22,908 bases of DNA from positions 1 through 22,908 of IMG/VR virus record IMGVR_UViG_3300035698_013586; one strand, given 5' to 3'. Of this stretch, positions 14,909-22,524 are shown piece after piece. Both the position numbers and the translations under genes were made by a program. The DNA is from a virus. Below the pieces are notes generated by a model. That model saw nothing but the letters and a program-made list of their open reading frames with translations, did not search any database and was not told the DNA's origin. The stretch's first letter is position 1; each line of letters starts with the position of its first letter.

Positions 14909-15278
14909 AAAAAGAAGTTTAACAAAATCTATTATTTGGCGAGTGTTTGGTGTATTTGTTTACGCAACCATTTTTTATATGTTTACACACGCTTGGGGTA
15001 TTACTTTAAAAGGAACATTAATACATCATAGTACATTTCTTATTGTATTTTTTTTACATGAAAGATTATGGATTAAACTTAAAAAAAATAATCATTGGTT
15101 AAAACCGTTCACGTATGAAATTATATTAGGCATGGGATTAGGTGGATTTATTGTATTTTTTTTAACAGGAAGCTGGAAAAGTGTTACAAGTATTACAATT
15201 ACTTACACAGTAGTTAAGCTAGCAATGTACTACATATATGATAAAATTTGGAACAAAATAAAATGGGAAATACAATGA
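14898..15278 (+). CDS. DUF2061-type membrane protein
   Basis: A 126-residue protein with about four hydrophobic helices. RSLTKSIIWRVFGVFVYATI (residues 6-25) and HERLWIKLK are signature parts of the DUF2061 domain. A second half repeats the pattern (WKSVTSITITYTVVKLAMYYIYDKIW, shortened), so two DUF2061-like units are joined. AAGGAGAA precedes ATG 14898, which overlaps the previous gene. DUF2061 proteins are membrane proteins of unknown function, some near carbohydrate or sulfate genes. It could be the membrane partner of the neighbouring glycan enzymes; its role is not known. Confidence 0.75.
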   Translation: METKKRSLTKSIIWRVFGVFVYATIFYMFTHAWGITLKGTLIHHSTFLIVFFLHERLWIKLKKNNHWLKPFTYEIILGMGLGGFIVFFLTGSWKSVTSITITYTVVKLAMYYIYDKIWNKIKWEIQ

Positions 15279-16255
15279 GAATTTTATATTATAATGGGTT
15301 TCATGTGGGACATTATCAACATATGTCGCCTTATTATAATAAACTTGGTGGTCTAGTTTATACTACAAGTATTATATCAGCTAAAAGATTGTCAGTAGAA
15401 TATAAAGGAATAAATGTAACAACTAAATTGTCAGATGTGTTTAAGTTTAATCCAGATGTTGTTATGCATGTTGATTATCATCCATGGATTCCTAATTTAA
15501 ATGCAAAAAATGTAATGGTATTTCATGCTATGGAAAATAAAGGATATTTTGCAGTTAAAAGATCTTGGAACTGTTGTGAAGATTTTGATTTATGTCTTCT
15601 TTATGGAAATAAAATCGAACAAGAATTTAAAGATAATGGATATAATATTAAAAGTAAAATCATTGGTTATCCACGATTTGATAAAATAAAAACAATAAAC
15701 AAAACATTATTTAATAATAATAGAAAAATAATATTAGTAGCACCAACTTGGAGTAATGAAAGTTTATTAACAAAATTTACAAACGAAATAATTAAAATGT
15801 CTAAAATTTATAATGTAATAGTTAAATTTCATTCAGCAACAATGAATTTTAGAGATAATAACGTGAATAATTTACAATATATAATCGCTAGACGTAGCGA
15901 TACATTGAAAGTGTTTGCTGATAGTGATATATTACCATTAATGAAATATTGTGATGCTATGGTTACAGATGTTAGCGGATGTAGTAATGAATTTATGTAT
16001 TTCAATAAACCGTTGATAATAGCAGATAATGGAGTTATACCAGTAGCAAGCGGAAAAAAACCAGACATTTGGCAAGTATTAAACGTTACAAAAAAACCAG
16101 AAGATCTGATTCAATTAGTAACATCTCAATTAAATAACGATGAAATGAAAGAAAAAAGATATAAACATTTTAAACATATGGTATATACAAATAAAAATAG
16201 TACAGCTACTGAACGTGGTATTACTGCAATACAAGAGATGGTTAATAATGAATAA
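15275..16255 (+). CDS. CDP-glycerol glycerophosphotransferase-like enzyme
   Basis: A 327-residue GT-B-like protein. Features shared with the Glyphos_transf family are NVMVFHAMENKGYF (79-92), IIGYPRFDKI (129-138), KIILVAPTWSNESLL (151-165), IVKFHSATM (182-190) and MKYCDAMVTDVSGCSNEFMY (223-242). The two His (84, 186) and the DVS.C..E segment correspond to the CDP-binding and catalytic region of the family. In bacteria these enzymes polymerise glycerol-phosphate from CDP-glycerol in teichoic acid synthesis. I chose ATG 15275 (ATGA overlap) over 15248. The nucleotidyltransferase just upstream could supply its CDP-linked donor. UDP-GlcNAc 2-epimerase-like or other GT-B identity is less likely. 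Confidence 0.7.
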   Translation: MRILYYNGFHVGHYQHMSPYYNKLGGLVYTTSIISAKRLSVEYKGINVTTKLSDVFKFNPDVVMHVDYHPWIPNLNAKNVMVFHAMENKGYFAVKRSWNCCEDFDLCLLYGNKIEQEFKDNGYNIKSKIIGYPRFDKIKTINKTLFNNNRKIILVAPTWSNESLLTKFTNEIIKMSKIYNVIVKFHSATMNFRDNNVNNLQYIIARRSDTLKVFADSDILPLMKYCDAMVTDVSGCSNEFMYFNKPLIIADNGVIPVASGKKPDIWQVLNVTKKPEDLIQLVTSQLNNDEMKEKRYKHFKHMVYTNKNSTATERGITAIQEMVNNE

Positions 16256-17051
16256 AACTGAATGTTTAATAGTAATAGCAAGTTTTGGTGATAATTGTTT
16301 AGATGAATTATTAAATACTATTAAAGCTTATACTAAAAACGTAGATTATAAAATACAAGTTGTAGACAATCATAAAGATAAACAAAAAATTGACGATTGT
16401 ATAATTCCGATTTGCATAAAACATAGTGTACCTTTATATTTAAACACTGAACTTACTGGATACAGTGACGTGTTAAACACTGGTGTGGTAATATCAACCG
16501 TAAATTCTAAATATGTATGTTATATAAGTCCAGACGTGTTAGTTACTAACAACTGGCTTAGAGAATTAATTGATTGTTATGAAAGAAACGAACGTAACAG
16601 TTGTGCGTTAGTAGCGCCGTTAGTGAAAAATTTTAATGGAAATTTTATACCAGAAATGCGTGAATATTTTGGTGACGCTAAAAAGTTAATTGGAAATGAT
16701 AATTTAATCTCAGATCCGCATACGTTAAACGGTGTATGTATATTACAAAAACGTGATACAATCCCGAATTTCAAATGGGACAAGAATTTCTTTCGTGCAT
16801 ATTGGGAAGATGTAGATTTATCTAAACAAGTACAATTTTGGAGTAAGAAACTTTATTTAGCTGGAAAATCTGTCATACTTCATAAAGTTAACCATAGTCA
16901 TGATACGATGAAAAAAGAAGGGTTTAATCCATCACAACTTGGCGCTAATAATAAATTTTATTATACACAAAAATGGAAATGTATATATGAAAATTTGAAT
17001 ATTAGCAAAATTAATGAAATGACGTTAGGAATAAAGTTTAGAAGGCAATAA
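16248..17051 (+). CDS. Glycosyltransferase family 2
   Basis: A 267-residue GT-A fold enzyme: LIVIASFGDNCLDELLNTIK at the start, VVDN near residue 38, YSDVLNTGVVIS, a DXD-like metal site in YISPDVLVTNNWL, FNGNFIPEM, then AYWEDVDLSKQV, where the Glu-Asp pair is the expected catalytic base region, and a final LILHKVNHSH-like segment (as ILHKVNHSH). It resembles rhamnosyl/GT2 enzymes of polysaccharide clusters. I chose ATG 16248, which overlaps the previous gene by eight bases; ATG-less upstream codons at 16215 add only a poorly supported extension. Confidence 0.8.
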   Translation: MNKTECLIVIASFGDNCLDELLNTIKAYTKNVDYKIQVVDNHKDKQKIDDCIIPICIKHSVPLYLNTELTGYSDVLNTGVVISTVNSKYVCYISPDVLVTNNWLRELIDCYERNERNSCALVAPLVKNFNGNFIPEMREYFGDAKKLIGNDNLISDPHTLNGVCILQKRDTIPNFKWDKNFFRAYWEDVDLSKQVQFWSKKLYLAGKSVILHKVNHSHDTMKKEGFNPSQLGANNKFYYTQKWKCIYENLNISKINEMTLGIKFRRQ

Positions 17052-17056
17052 ATAAA

Positions 17057-17944
17057 ATGAGATTTAATCCGCAACTTAAATTATTGAAACATAAAGAATT
17101 TTATGATTATATTTCAGGTAAAAAAACATATCCGATCTCAGTAGAAATTTCGTTGACAGGATACTGTGATGCTAATTGTGATTGGTGCTTTTATAAAGGG
17201 CATGAAATCCGTGAACATATTAAAACTGAAACTATCATTAATACTATAAAAACATTAAAAAAATTAGGATTAAAATCTATCGCATGGACAGGCGGTGGAG
17301 AACCAACGTTACATCCAGAGTTTAAAAAAATTACTGAATATGTTTACAATCTAGGACTAGAGCAAGGGTTGTTTACTAACGCATTAGGTAAAATTAATTA
17401 CGATCCTAAGTTATTCAAATGGATTCGTGTAAGTAAAACTAACATGAAATTTAATCTTGATAATCTTAAAACTCTTCGAGAGTGTGATACGTTAGGTATC
17501 TGTATAAATTATAAAAATAGTTTATATAACGACGTTTTAGATATAATAAAAAATGTTAATGACCATGTAGATTATATTCAAATTCGACCAATATTAAAAT
17601 GTAACGGTGAACTTACATCGACTGCTATGCCTGACATTGTTCATCCGAAAGTTAAACTTACTAAATATAAATTTGATGAATGTAACGTGTCGCATACGTA
17701 CACTAAATGTGAAGGTCACAATTTTATTCCGTTCATTTGGCATGATGGTGACGTGACACCGTGCGCATACATGAAAAACATTTATAACGCTGGTAATTTA
17801 TATAAACAAAACATTAAATTTATTTTAAATAAAATGCCGAAAACGTATGATGTATTACCGACGTGTCAACAATGTTGTAAAAATAATGAAATTAATAAAT
17901 TGTTGGCTAACATAAAAAAATTAGAAGATGTGAATTTCCCATGA
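17057..17944 (+). CDS. Radical SAM enzyme with C-terminal cysteine cluster
   Basis: A 295-residue protein with CxxxCxxC in GYCDANCDWCFYKGHE (Cys37, 41, 44) for the [4Fe-4S]/SAM site, and the GGGEPTLHP motif (79-87). The C-terminal part has additional cysteines (KCEGHNF, TPCAYM, TCQQCCKNN) in the style of a SPASM/twitch auxiliary cluster. The chemistry is not identified; neighbours suggest modification of a sugar or lipid-linked intermediate, and peptide modification is also possible, since SPASM enzymes often act on peptides. The iron-sulfur enzyme implies an anaerobic or microaerobic host, which is an inference. Confidence 0.8.
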   Translation: MRFNPQLKLLKHKEFYDYISGKKTYPISVEISLTGYCDANCDWCFYKGHEIREHIKTETIINTIKTLKKLGLKSIAWTGGGEPTLHPEFKKITEYVYNLGLEQGLFTNALGKINYDPKLFKWIRVSKTNMKFNLDNLKTLRECDTLGICINYKNSLYNDVLDIIKNVNDHVDYIQIRPILKCNGELTSTAMPDIVHPKVKLTKYKFDECNVSHTYTKCEGHNFIPFIWHDGDVTPCAYMKNIYNAGNLYKQNIKFILNKMPKTYDVLPTCQQCCKNNEINKLLANIKKLEDVNFP

Positions 17945-18462
17945 TAAAATTGATAAACGGTAACGGACAGTTAGGTACAATGTTGAAAAAGTATGATTAT
18001 TTAATTAAAAAAAATGATAAAATAATTTACGTTTATCATACTTGGAACGTATGGGATAAAAGTAACGAAGCGCAACAAGCAGAATATGAAAAGTTTAAAC
18101 AATTCGTGAATCATAATAATACTGAAAAAATAGTTTTTATATCTACGTTATCTACAAACAGTGACGAATATTTAAAATATAAACAACTTTCAGAAGAATA
18201 TGTATTAAAATATTGTAACTATCCTATTGTTATTAAAATACCTAACATGATAGGGAAAGGTGTATGTACAAAATTTTTAGATCAAAATACAGTTCCTCAA
18301 GGAGAGTTTGTGTTAGATACTATAACTAACGTAACGTTTAAATTGATTAAAATATTAAACGAACAAGAACATAAACAATTGTATGAACTAACTGGATCTT
18401 TAATTTCTGCTTATTTAGTTAAAAATTTAATACAGTTTGGTAAAAATAAAGGTGAAAAATAA
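17941..18462 (+). CDS. Short NAD-dependent epimerase/reductase-like protein
   Basis: A 173-residue protein with a Rossmann start IKLINGNGQLGTML (a Gly-rich motif like those of dTDP-4-dehydrorhamnose reductases), KIVFISTLSTN, and YLKYKQLSEEYVL with a YxxxK pair, then VIKIPNMIGKG. These are the order and spacing of extended SDR proteins, but the protein is much shorter than the usual 280-330 residues: the substrate-binding half is largely missing. It may be a reduced SDR or a catalytically changed one. It overlaps the radical SAM gene by ATGA. Confidence 0.65.
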   Translation: MIKLINGNGQLGTMLKKYDYLIKKNDKIIYVYHTWNVWDKSNEAQQAEYEKFKQFVNHNNTEKIVFISTLSTNSDEYLKYKQLSEEYVLKYCNYPIVIKIPNMIGKGVCTKFLDQNTVPQGEFVLDTITNVTFKLIKILNEQEHKQLYELTGSLISAYLVKNLIQFGKNKGEK

Positions 18463-19512
18463 ATGACTAAAATTTTAATACTGGGAAACATGATGGATAA
18501 ACAAACTGGTATATACATTCTTCAAGCTTGCAGAAGTGTAAGCTCTGACGTTGCTGCTATAGATATTAGAAGTATGCTGACAGAACTTGGACCTGTTAAT
18601 ACTCAAAGAGAAATATTCACAGAATTAGACGATCTTAATAAAACGCCTGATATTATTATAGTACTTAAAGGGCTTGAATTAACGTTTAATACGATTAAAG
18701 ATATTAAAGAAAAATATCCTAACGCTATATTAGTAAACTGGTTTTTCGATAAATATTTAGAAACTAAACCTATCTGGGACAGTCCTGAATATTTCGATAC
18801 ATTAAGTCTATTCGATTATTACTTTTGTAGTTTGAAAGGTGTAAGTACTAAACTTAACGAACTTGGTTTTAATAACGCTAAATATTTAGACGAAGCGTGC
18901 GACCCTGACTTTCATGGGAATGTCTATAGTAACAATTTCCAGAAAAAGAAGTATGGTGAAGATATAAGTTTTATTGGTTCTATCGGGTATACTAAACAAC
19001 ATCCAATGAGAATGCCAATATTAGAATCTATAGTGAAAGAAGGGTTCAAAATTAACCTTTGGGGTGAAATGATTGGTAACATTAGACTTATACCAAAAAG
19101 TTTGAAATATAATCATACAGGAAATAGTGCTATTAATGATAAACATAGTATGATTTGTCAAAGTTCGTTAATAAACATTGGAATAGATCAAGACATAGAA
19201 CTAGACAGAGGGTTCAGCGCACGGTTGTATAGAGTTCTTTGCGCAGGCGGAGTTTATTTATCAAATGCTACTAAAGGAATAAGTGATATGTTTAAAATCA
19301 ATGCACCTGGAAAAAAGGTCACTGGAAATCAGGATTTAGTAGTTTTTTACAATAACCAAGATTTAATAAACAAATTAGACTTTTTGTTAGAAAATGAAAG
19401 TGTTAGAAATAAAATAAGCGTGAACGGTCAAAAGAAAGTGATCGAGAATCATACGTTTATTCATAGAATAACTGAAATGCTGGAAATAATAAAACAAGGT
19501 GAAAAAAAATGA
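18463..19512 (+). CDS. CgeB-like glycosyltransferase
   Basis: A 349-residue GT-B protein. An N-terminal domain has KILILGNMMDKQTG and DIIIVLKGLELTF with IVLVNWFFDKY-like segment (as ILVNWFFDKY). The C-terminal half has ISFIGSIGYTKQHPMRMPIL, INLWGE, and SSLINIGIDQDIELDRGFSA followed by LYRVLCAGGVYLSNATKGIS (shortened): these match the CgeB/glycosyl transferase 1_2 arrangement. GGTGA lies eight bases before ATG 18463. The last large enzyme gene of the cluster. Donor unknown. Confidence 0.75.
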   Translation: MTKILILGNMMDKQTGIYILQACRSVSSDVAAIDIRSMLTELGPVNTQREIFTELDDLNKTPDIIIVLKGLELTFNTIKDIKEKYPNAILVNWFFDKYLETKPIWDSPEYFDTLSLFDYYFCSLKGVSTKLNELGFNNAKYLDEACDPDFHGNVYSNNFQKKKYGEDISFIGSIGYTKQHPMRMPILESIVKEGFKINLWGEMIGNIRLIPKSLKYNHTGNSAINDKHSMICQSSLINIGIDQDIELDRGFSARLYRVLCAGGVYLSNATKGISDMFKINAPGKKVTGNQDLVVFYNNQDLINKLDFLLENESVRNKISVNGQKKVIENHTFIHRITEMLEIIKQGEKK

Positions 19513-19610
19513 GAAGAGATGGAACAGGTCCAGATGGAAAAGGTCCAAACACTGGTAGAGGATTAGGAAATTGTAAACCTAAAAAAGTTAAAAAGGTAAA
19601 AAAAAAATGA
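19509..19610 (+). CDS. 33-residue DUF5320-like small protein
   Basis: MRRDGTGPDGKGPNTGRGLG+NC followed by a Lys-rich tail. The pattern RDGTGP.G.GP.TGRG.G.C is the signature of the N-terminus of DUF5320-type small proteins, found in methanogens and anaerobes. ATGA overlaps both the CgeB-like gene and the next small gene. The function of this family is unknown; the Gly/Pro/Arg-rich peptide is probably unstructured. Confidence 0.6.
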   Translation: MRRDGTGPDGKGPNTGRGLGNCKPKKVKKVKKK

Positions 19611-19786
19611 ACGTAACTACAGGTATAGATTATTATTGTCCAAACTGTAAATTTTCAAACACTTGTAAAAGTAAAGGAACTAAATGCATGAACTGTCAAC
19701 ACAACGAACGTATAGAACCTGATTATTATTGCCCATACCCGAATTTGTACAAATATTGGTTTTATACGAGTAACATATCTTTTTAA
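19607..19786 (+). CDS. 59-residue cysteine-rich small protein
   Basis: MNVTTGIDYYCPNCKFSNTC is followed by CMNC and a later YYCPYP. CPNC...C...CMNC resembles a small zinc ribbon or ferredoxin-like knuckle. ATGA overlap with the preceding gene supports translation. No family name is justified. Such proteins in virus operons are often transcription or protein-interaction factors. Confidence 0.55.
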   Translation: MNVTTGIDYYCPNCKFSNTCKSKGTKCMNCQHNERIEPDYYCPYPNLYKYWFYTSNISF

Positions 19787-19792
19787 TGAAAA

Positions 19793-19954
19793 ATGGATCA
19801 AGAAATAGATAACATAATTAATTGTTTAATGTATACTTACATTTGTAATAAATATTGTATACTTAACAATTTAAACAAACAAGAATACGAAAGTATGATA
19901 AGATCAAATATCGGACTTTTGAAAAACGACGAGGAACTAAAAAAATGGTATTAA
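19793..19954 (+). CDS. 53-residue small protein
   Basis: MDQEIDNIINCLMYTYICNK, then helical charged sequence. Three Cys in the first 22 residues, no clear metal pair. No good ribosome site is seen ahead of ATG 19793. It overlaps the next gene's start by ten bases. Hypothetical, low confidence. Confidence 0.4.
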   Translation: MDQEIDNIINCLMYTYICNKYCILNNLNKQEYESMIRSNIGLLKNDEELKKWY

Positions 19955-20112
19955 ATTGTTCACACCCTGAAGCCTGTTTATACAGGTACAGACATAAAGG
20001 CGAAGTATATAAATATTGTATGGCATGCATCTGTGAAGAGTATGGTAAAGAACTTACAGGAAAAAATCAAAAAGTGGTAACTACTAAAAAAACTTCAGAA
20101 GTAAAACATTAA
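19945..20112 (+). CDS. 55-residue cysteine-rich small protein
   Basis: MVLNCSHPEACLYRYRHKGE followed by CMACIC. Four or five Cys and one His could bind zinc. GAGG is about ten bases ahead of ATG 19945. Its stop lies within the loop of the terminator hairpin. Unknown function; last gene of the rightward polycistron. Confidence 0.5.
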   Translation: MVLNCSHPEACLYRYRHKGEVYKYCMACICEEYGKELTGKNQKVVTTKKTSEVKH

Positions 20113-20132
20113 CTTCTGATATATTTTTTTTT
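20095..20132 (+). terminator. Hairpin and T9 terminator at the end of the sugar operon
   Basis: TCAGAAGT and ACTTCTGA (20095-20102, 20112-20119) make a perfect 8-bp stem with a 9-base loop, followed closely by T9 at 20124-20132. It would separate the polycistron from the large terminase gene, whose ATG comes just seven bases after the T run. Confidence 0.65.
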
Positions 20133-20139
20133 AAATAAT

Positions 20140-21809
20140 ATGAGAACATACAAACAAATTTATAAAGAATATACGGCATGGTTAGTGGAAAAAACTAACG
20201 ATGATAAATATAGTTATGATAATTTAATTTCTGTTTACGGTAAAGATGGTACATACAGTTTTCTTTATAAAAATATATTAGAACTATGTTACGATCCAAA
20301 GAATGGACTTTACTTTTTTTGTAAATTCATAATAGGAGATTTGATGGACATCGGATACCCTAATCCTTTTAGGTTTAATAATTTATTAAGAAAATGGGAC
20401 AAACTTATTAAATCTAATAAAAAGTTAGCTTTACTATGCGGAAGGGGGCATGGTAAGACTGTCCTGTTTTCTGAAATGCTTAACATATATGATATTTTTC
20501 TTTTTAAACATAGAAGGATAATAATAATTTCTGCAAGTCAAGATCAGTCAGTAAGAATCCTTGAAGAAGTGAAAACTATCATAGAAAATAACGAATGGTT
20601 AGTATCTAAAAAAAATTTTAAACGATGGGCAAGTACAAACATCGGATACAATGGTGGATATATAATAGTAGCAGGAATAGGTACAGAAATCCTTGGTCAG
20701 CACGTTGATCGGATTGTGATGGATGATGTACTTAGAACTGATAACAGACTTACTAACGAACAAATTGAAGATTATGTTGATATGAATTTAGATCCGATGC
20801 TGCTTAATAGAAAGGTCAATTAATTCTCGTAGGAACTCCGAAAGGATCTGATGATTTGTTTGCTACCATAGAATCTCGTAAAAAAGATAATCCTTCATAT
20901 CCGTGGATTATAGGTAAATATCCTGCAATTATTGATTATGAAAAAAAGATCATACAATGTCCTGATAGGTTTACTTGGGACGATCTTATGAATAAAAGAC
21001 TTTCTATGGGACCGCTTAAATTCGCTAGAGAATATCAGCTAGAATTTTATTCCAGAGACACTAGCGTGTTTCCTAGAAGAATAATAGATCCAGCTAAAGA
21101 TAAAGGTAAAGATATGATACTTCTTAATAAAGCTGATAAACGTACACCGAACTGGATATTTATTCAAGGTGTAGACGTTGCACGTAGCGGTAGCGTAAGC
21201 GCAGATTATACAGTATCTTTCGTACTAGCTTACGATACTATTAAACATACTAAACAAATAGTACACATTTGGCGTGAGAAAGGTCTAAAGATTACCGAAC
21301 AATCGAAACATATAGCTAATATTAATAGGCTTTTTGATAATTGTATGGCAGTAGTAGAAACTAATAACATGGGTCAAGATCTAGTTGATTGTCTCATTGA
21401 CGATTATAACGTACACGTTGAACCGCTGACAGTAGGTGGGAAAGCTATCAAAGATGAATTAGTAAGATTTTTAATAACTAGCTTCGAACATGAACAGTTC
21501 ATTATTCCTAGAGGAAACGAACATAGTCGAAGAATGATGTCAATCCTTGAAGAAGAATTGTCTAGGTACTGTGTAGTTAAAACTCCTAGCGGGAATGAAA
21601 AGTTTGATACTGTAGGTGGTGGGCATAATGATACTGTCTCTGCACTCATGTTAGCTAACAAAGGAACGCAAATAGGCGGTGTACCGTTCGCAGTTACAAA
21701 TTTCGGTCCTGACTCTAGAAGTGGTGATTTTTCTTCGTTAATGAACGGTAGTCTTAACAAACATGAAAGTGATCTTGTCCGGAAAATCAGAATGGGGATA
21801 ATAAAATAG
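20140..21809 (+). CDS. Terminase large subunit, split by a -1 frame change
   Basis: The frame from ATG 20140 carries a Walker A motif (GRGHGKT, residues 101-107), a Walker B motif (RIVMDDV, 191-197), and stops at TAA 20821-20823. The -1 frame is open from 20811 and continues without break: KGQLILVGTPKGSDDLF (the coupling motif III), then the RNase H-like nuclease with Asp in FIQGVDVARSG, Glu in AVVETNNM and Asp in GHNDTVSALM. The fused product would be about 556 residues, full length for the family. Reading AAG at 20812 and slipping back one base on AAAG restores the whole protein, as would one extra A in the AAA run. So either programmed frameshifting, a real mutation, or a base-calling error. 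No ribosome site precedes ATG 20140. Confidence 0.85.
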
Positions 21810-21829
21810 AAAGGTTTATATAGTAGTAG
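21809..21829 (+). promoter_or_regulatory. Archaeal BRE/TATA promoter of the cold-shock gene
   Basis: GAAAGGTTTATATAGTAGTA has its TATA box at 21815-21822 and overlaps the stop of the large terminase. Start expected near 21845, giving a 45-base leader. Confidence 0.75.
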
Positions 21830-21890
21830 TGTCTTTTATATATTTATGACAATTTTATTATATTGAATTTAAACAAAGGAGGTGAAATTT

Positions 21891-22085
21891 ATGATGAATG
21901 GAAATGTAAAATTTTTTAATGCTAGTAAAGGATTTGGGTTTATTCTCGGTGAAGATGATAAAGAATATTTTGTACATCTTACAGGTCTTAATGCTGGAGT
22001 TACTCTAGAAGATAATGATGCTGTAGAATTCGAAACTGAAGAAGGAGATCGAGGACTTAAAGCTGTTAACGTAAGTAAAAACTAA
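21891..22085 (+). CDS. Cold-shock-domain protein
   Basis: A 64-residue CSD protein: MMNGNVKFFNASKGFGFILG carries RNP1 (KGFGFI) and EYFVHLTGL carries RNP2, then VEFETEEGDRGLKAVNV closes the barrel. It binds single-stranded nucleic acid and may act as an RNA chaperone. A perfect GGAGGTGA site lies six bases before ATG 21891, and a dedicated promoter lies just upstream, so it is probably highly expressed. The GTG at 21882 falls within the ribosome site and is not a start. CSD genes are less common in archaea and their viruses than in bacteria; host acquisition is possible. Confidence 0.9.
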   Translation: MMNGNVKFFNASKGFGFILGEDDKEYFVHLTGLNAGVTLEDNDAVEFETEEGDRGLKAVNVSKN

Positions 22086-22091
22086 ATTAAT

Positions 22092-22166
22092 TAGATAACC
22101 AAAATAGGTATAAAATGAATAAAATCTTGATAGGAATTATTGTAATTATTGTCGGTTGGTTATCTA
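22092..22166 (+). promoter_or_regulatory. 11-bp inverted repeat around the start of the next small gene
   Basis: TAGATAACCAA at 22092-22102 and TTGGTTATCTA at 22156-22166 are perfect complements, with the ribosome site and start of the 34-residue gene between them and TTTTCTTTTTT directly after. It may be a terminator for the cold-shock mRNA or a hairpin that controls translation. Confidence 0.4.
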
Positions 22167-22219
22167 TTTTCTTTTTTAAATTAAAAATAATATCTGATAA
22201 TTGGTGTAAAGAATTATAA
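22115..22219 (+). CDS. 34-residue membrane peptide
   Basis: MNKILIGIIVIIVGWLSIFF is one hydrophobic helix, then a short basic and polar end (ISDNWCKEL). AGGT lies a few bases before ATG 22115. Similar in design to the 24-residue peptide at 212-286. Unknown role. Confidence 0.5.
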   Translation: MNKILIGIIVIIVGWLSIFFFKLKIISDNWCKEL

Positions 22220-22242
22220 TTGACGAAGAATATATTAAACGT

Positions 22243-22341
22243 ATGGAATTAGAATATGAAAAAAGTAAACAAAGAATTAAAATAAACGGAATTATAGCAA
22301 AAAAATGTTATGAAAATTTTAAAAAAGTAATATTAGGGTAA
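22243..22341 (+). CDS. Short charged helix protein
   Basis: MELEYEKSKQRIKINGIIAK and so on, 32 residues from ATG 22243. The frame is open further upstream to an ATT at 22219, which overlaps the previous stop (TAATT), so a non-standard start could add eight residues. No family and no clear ribosome site. Weak candidate. Confidence 0.3.
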   Translation: MELEYEKSKQRIKINGIIAKKCYENFKKVILG

Positions 22342-22386
22342 TAAATTGAATGAATACCCGAAATGAACAATAGGTGAAAATAAAAA

Positions 22387-22524
22387 ATGGCAGTATTAAA
22401 ATATGTGAAAGAAACAGACAAATTCTCAATAGTGAACGAACCAGATTTAACTGGTGATATGGAATATTCTAGAGTAAACAACCCTGAACATACTATTAGA
22501 TATTTTCAAATTAAAGAAATATGA
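22387..22524 (+). CDS. 45-residue unknown protein
   Basis: MAVLKYVKETDKFSIVNEPD, then LTGDMEYSRVNNPEHTIRYF. A GGTGA site lies ten bases before ATG 22387. Mixed composition, no membrane segment, no cysteine. Followed directly by the next gene. Confidence 0.45.
   Translation: MAVLKYVKETDKFSIVNEPDLTGDMEYSRVNNPEHTIRYFQIKEI

Noticed and set aside
21402-21809. Universal recoding of TAG as an amino acid throughout the window
   Set aside because: The TAG ending the large terminase lies at the promoter of the next gene and the tail read beyond it shows no family sequence, so TAG most likely works as a stop there.
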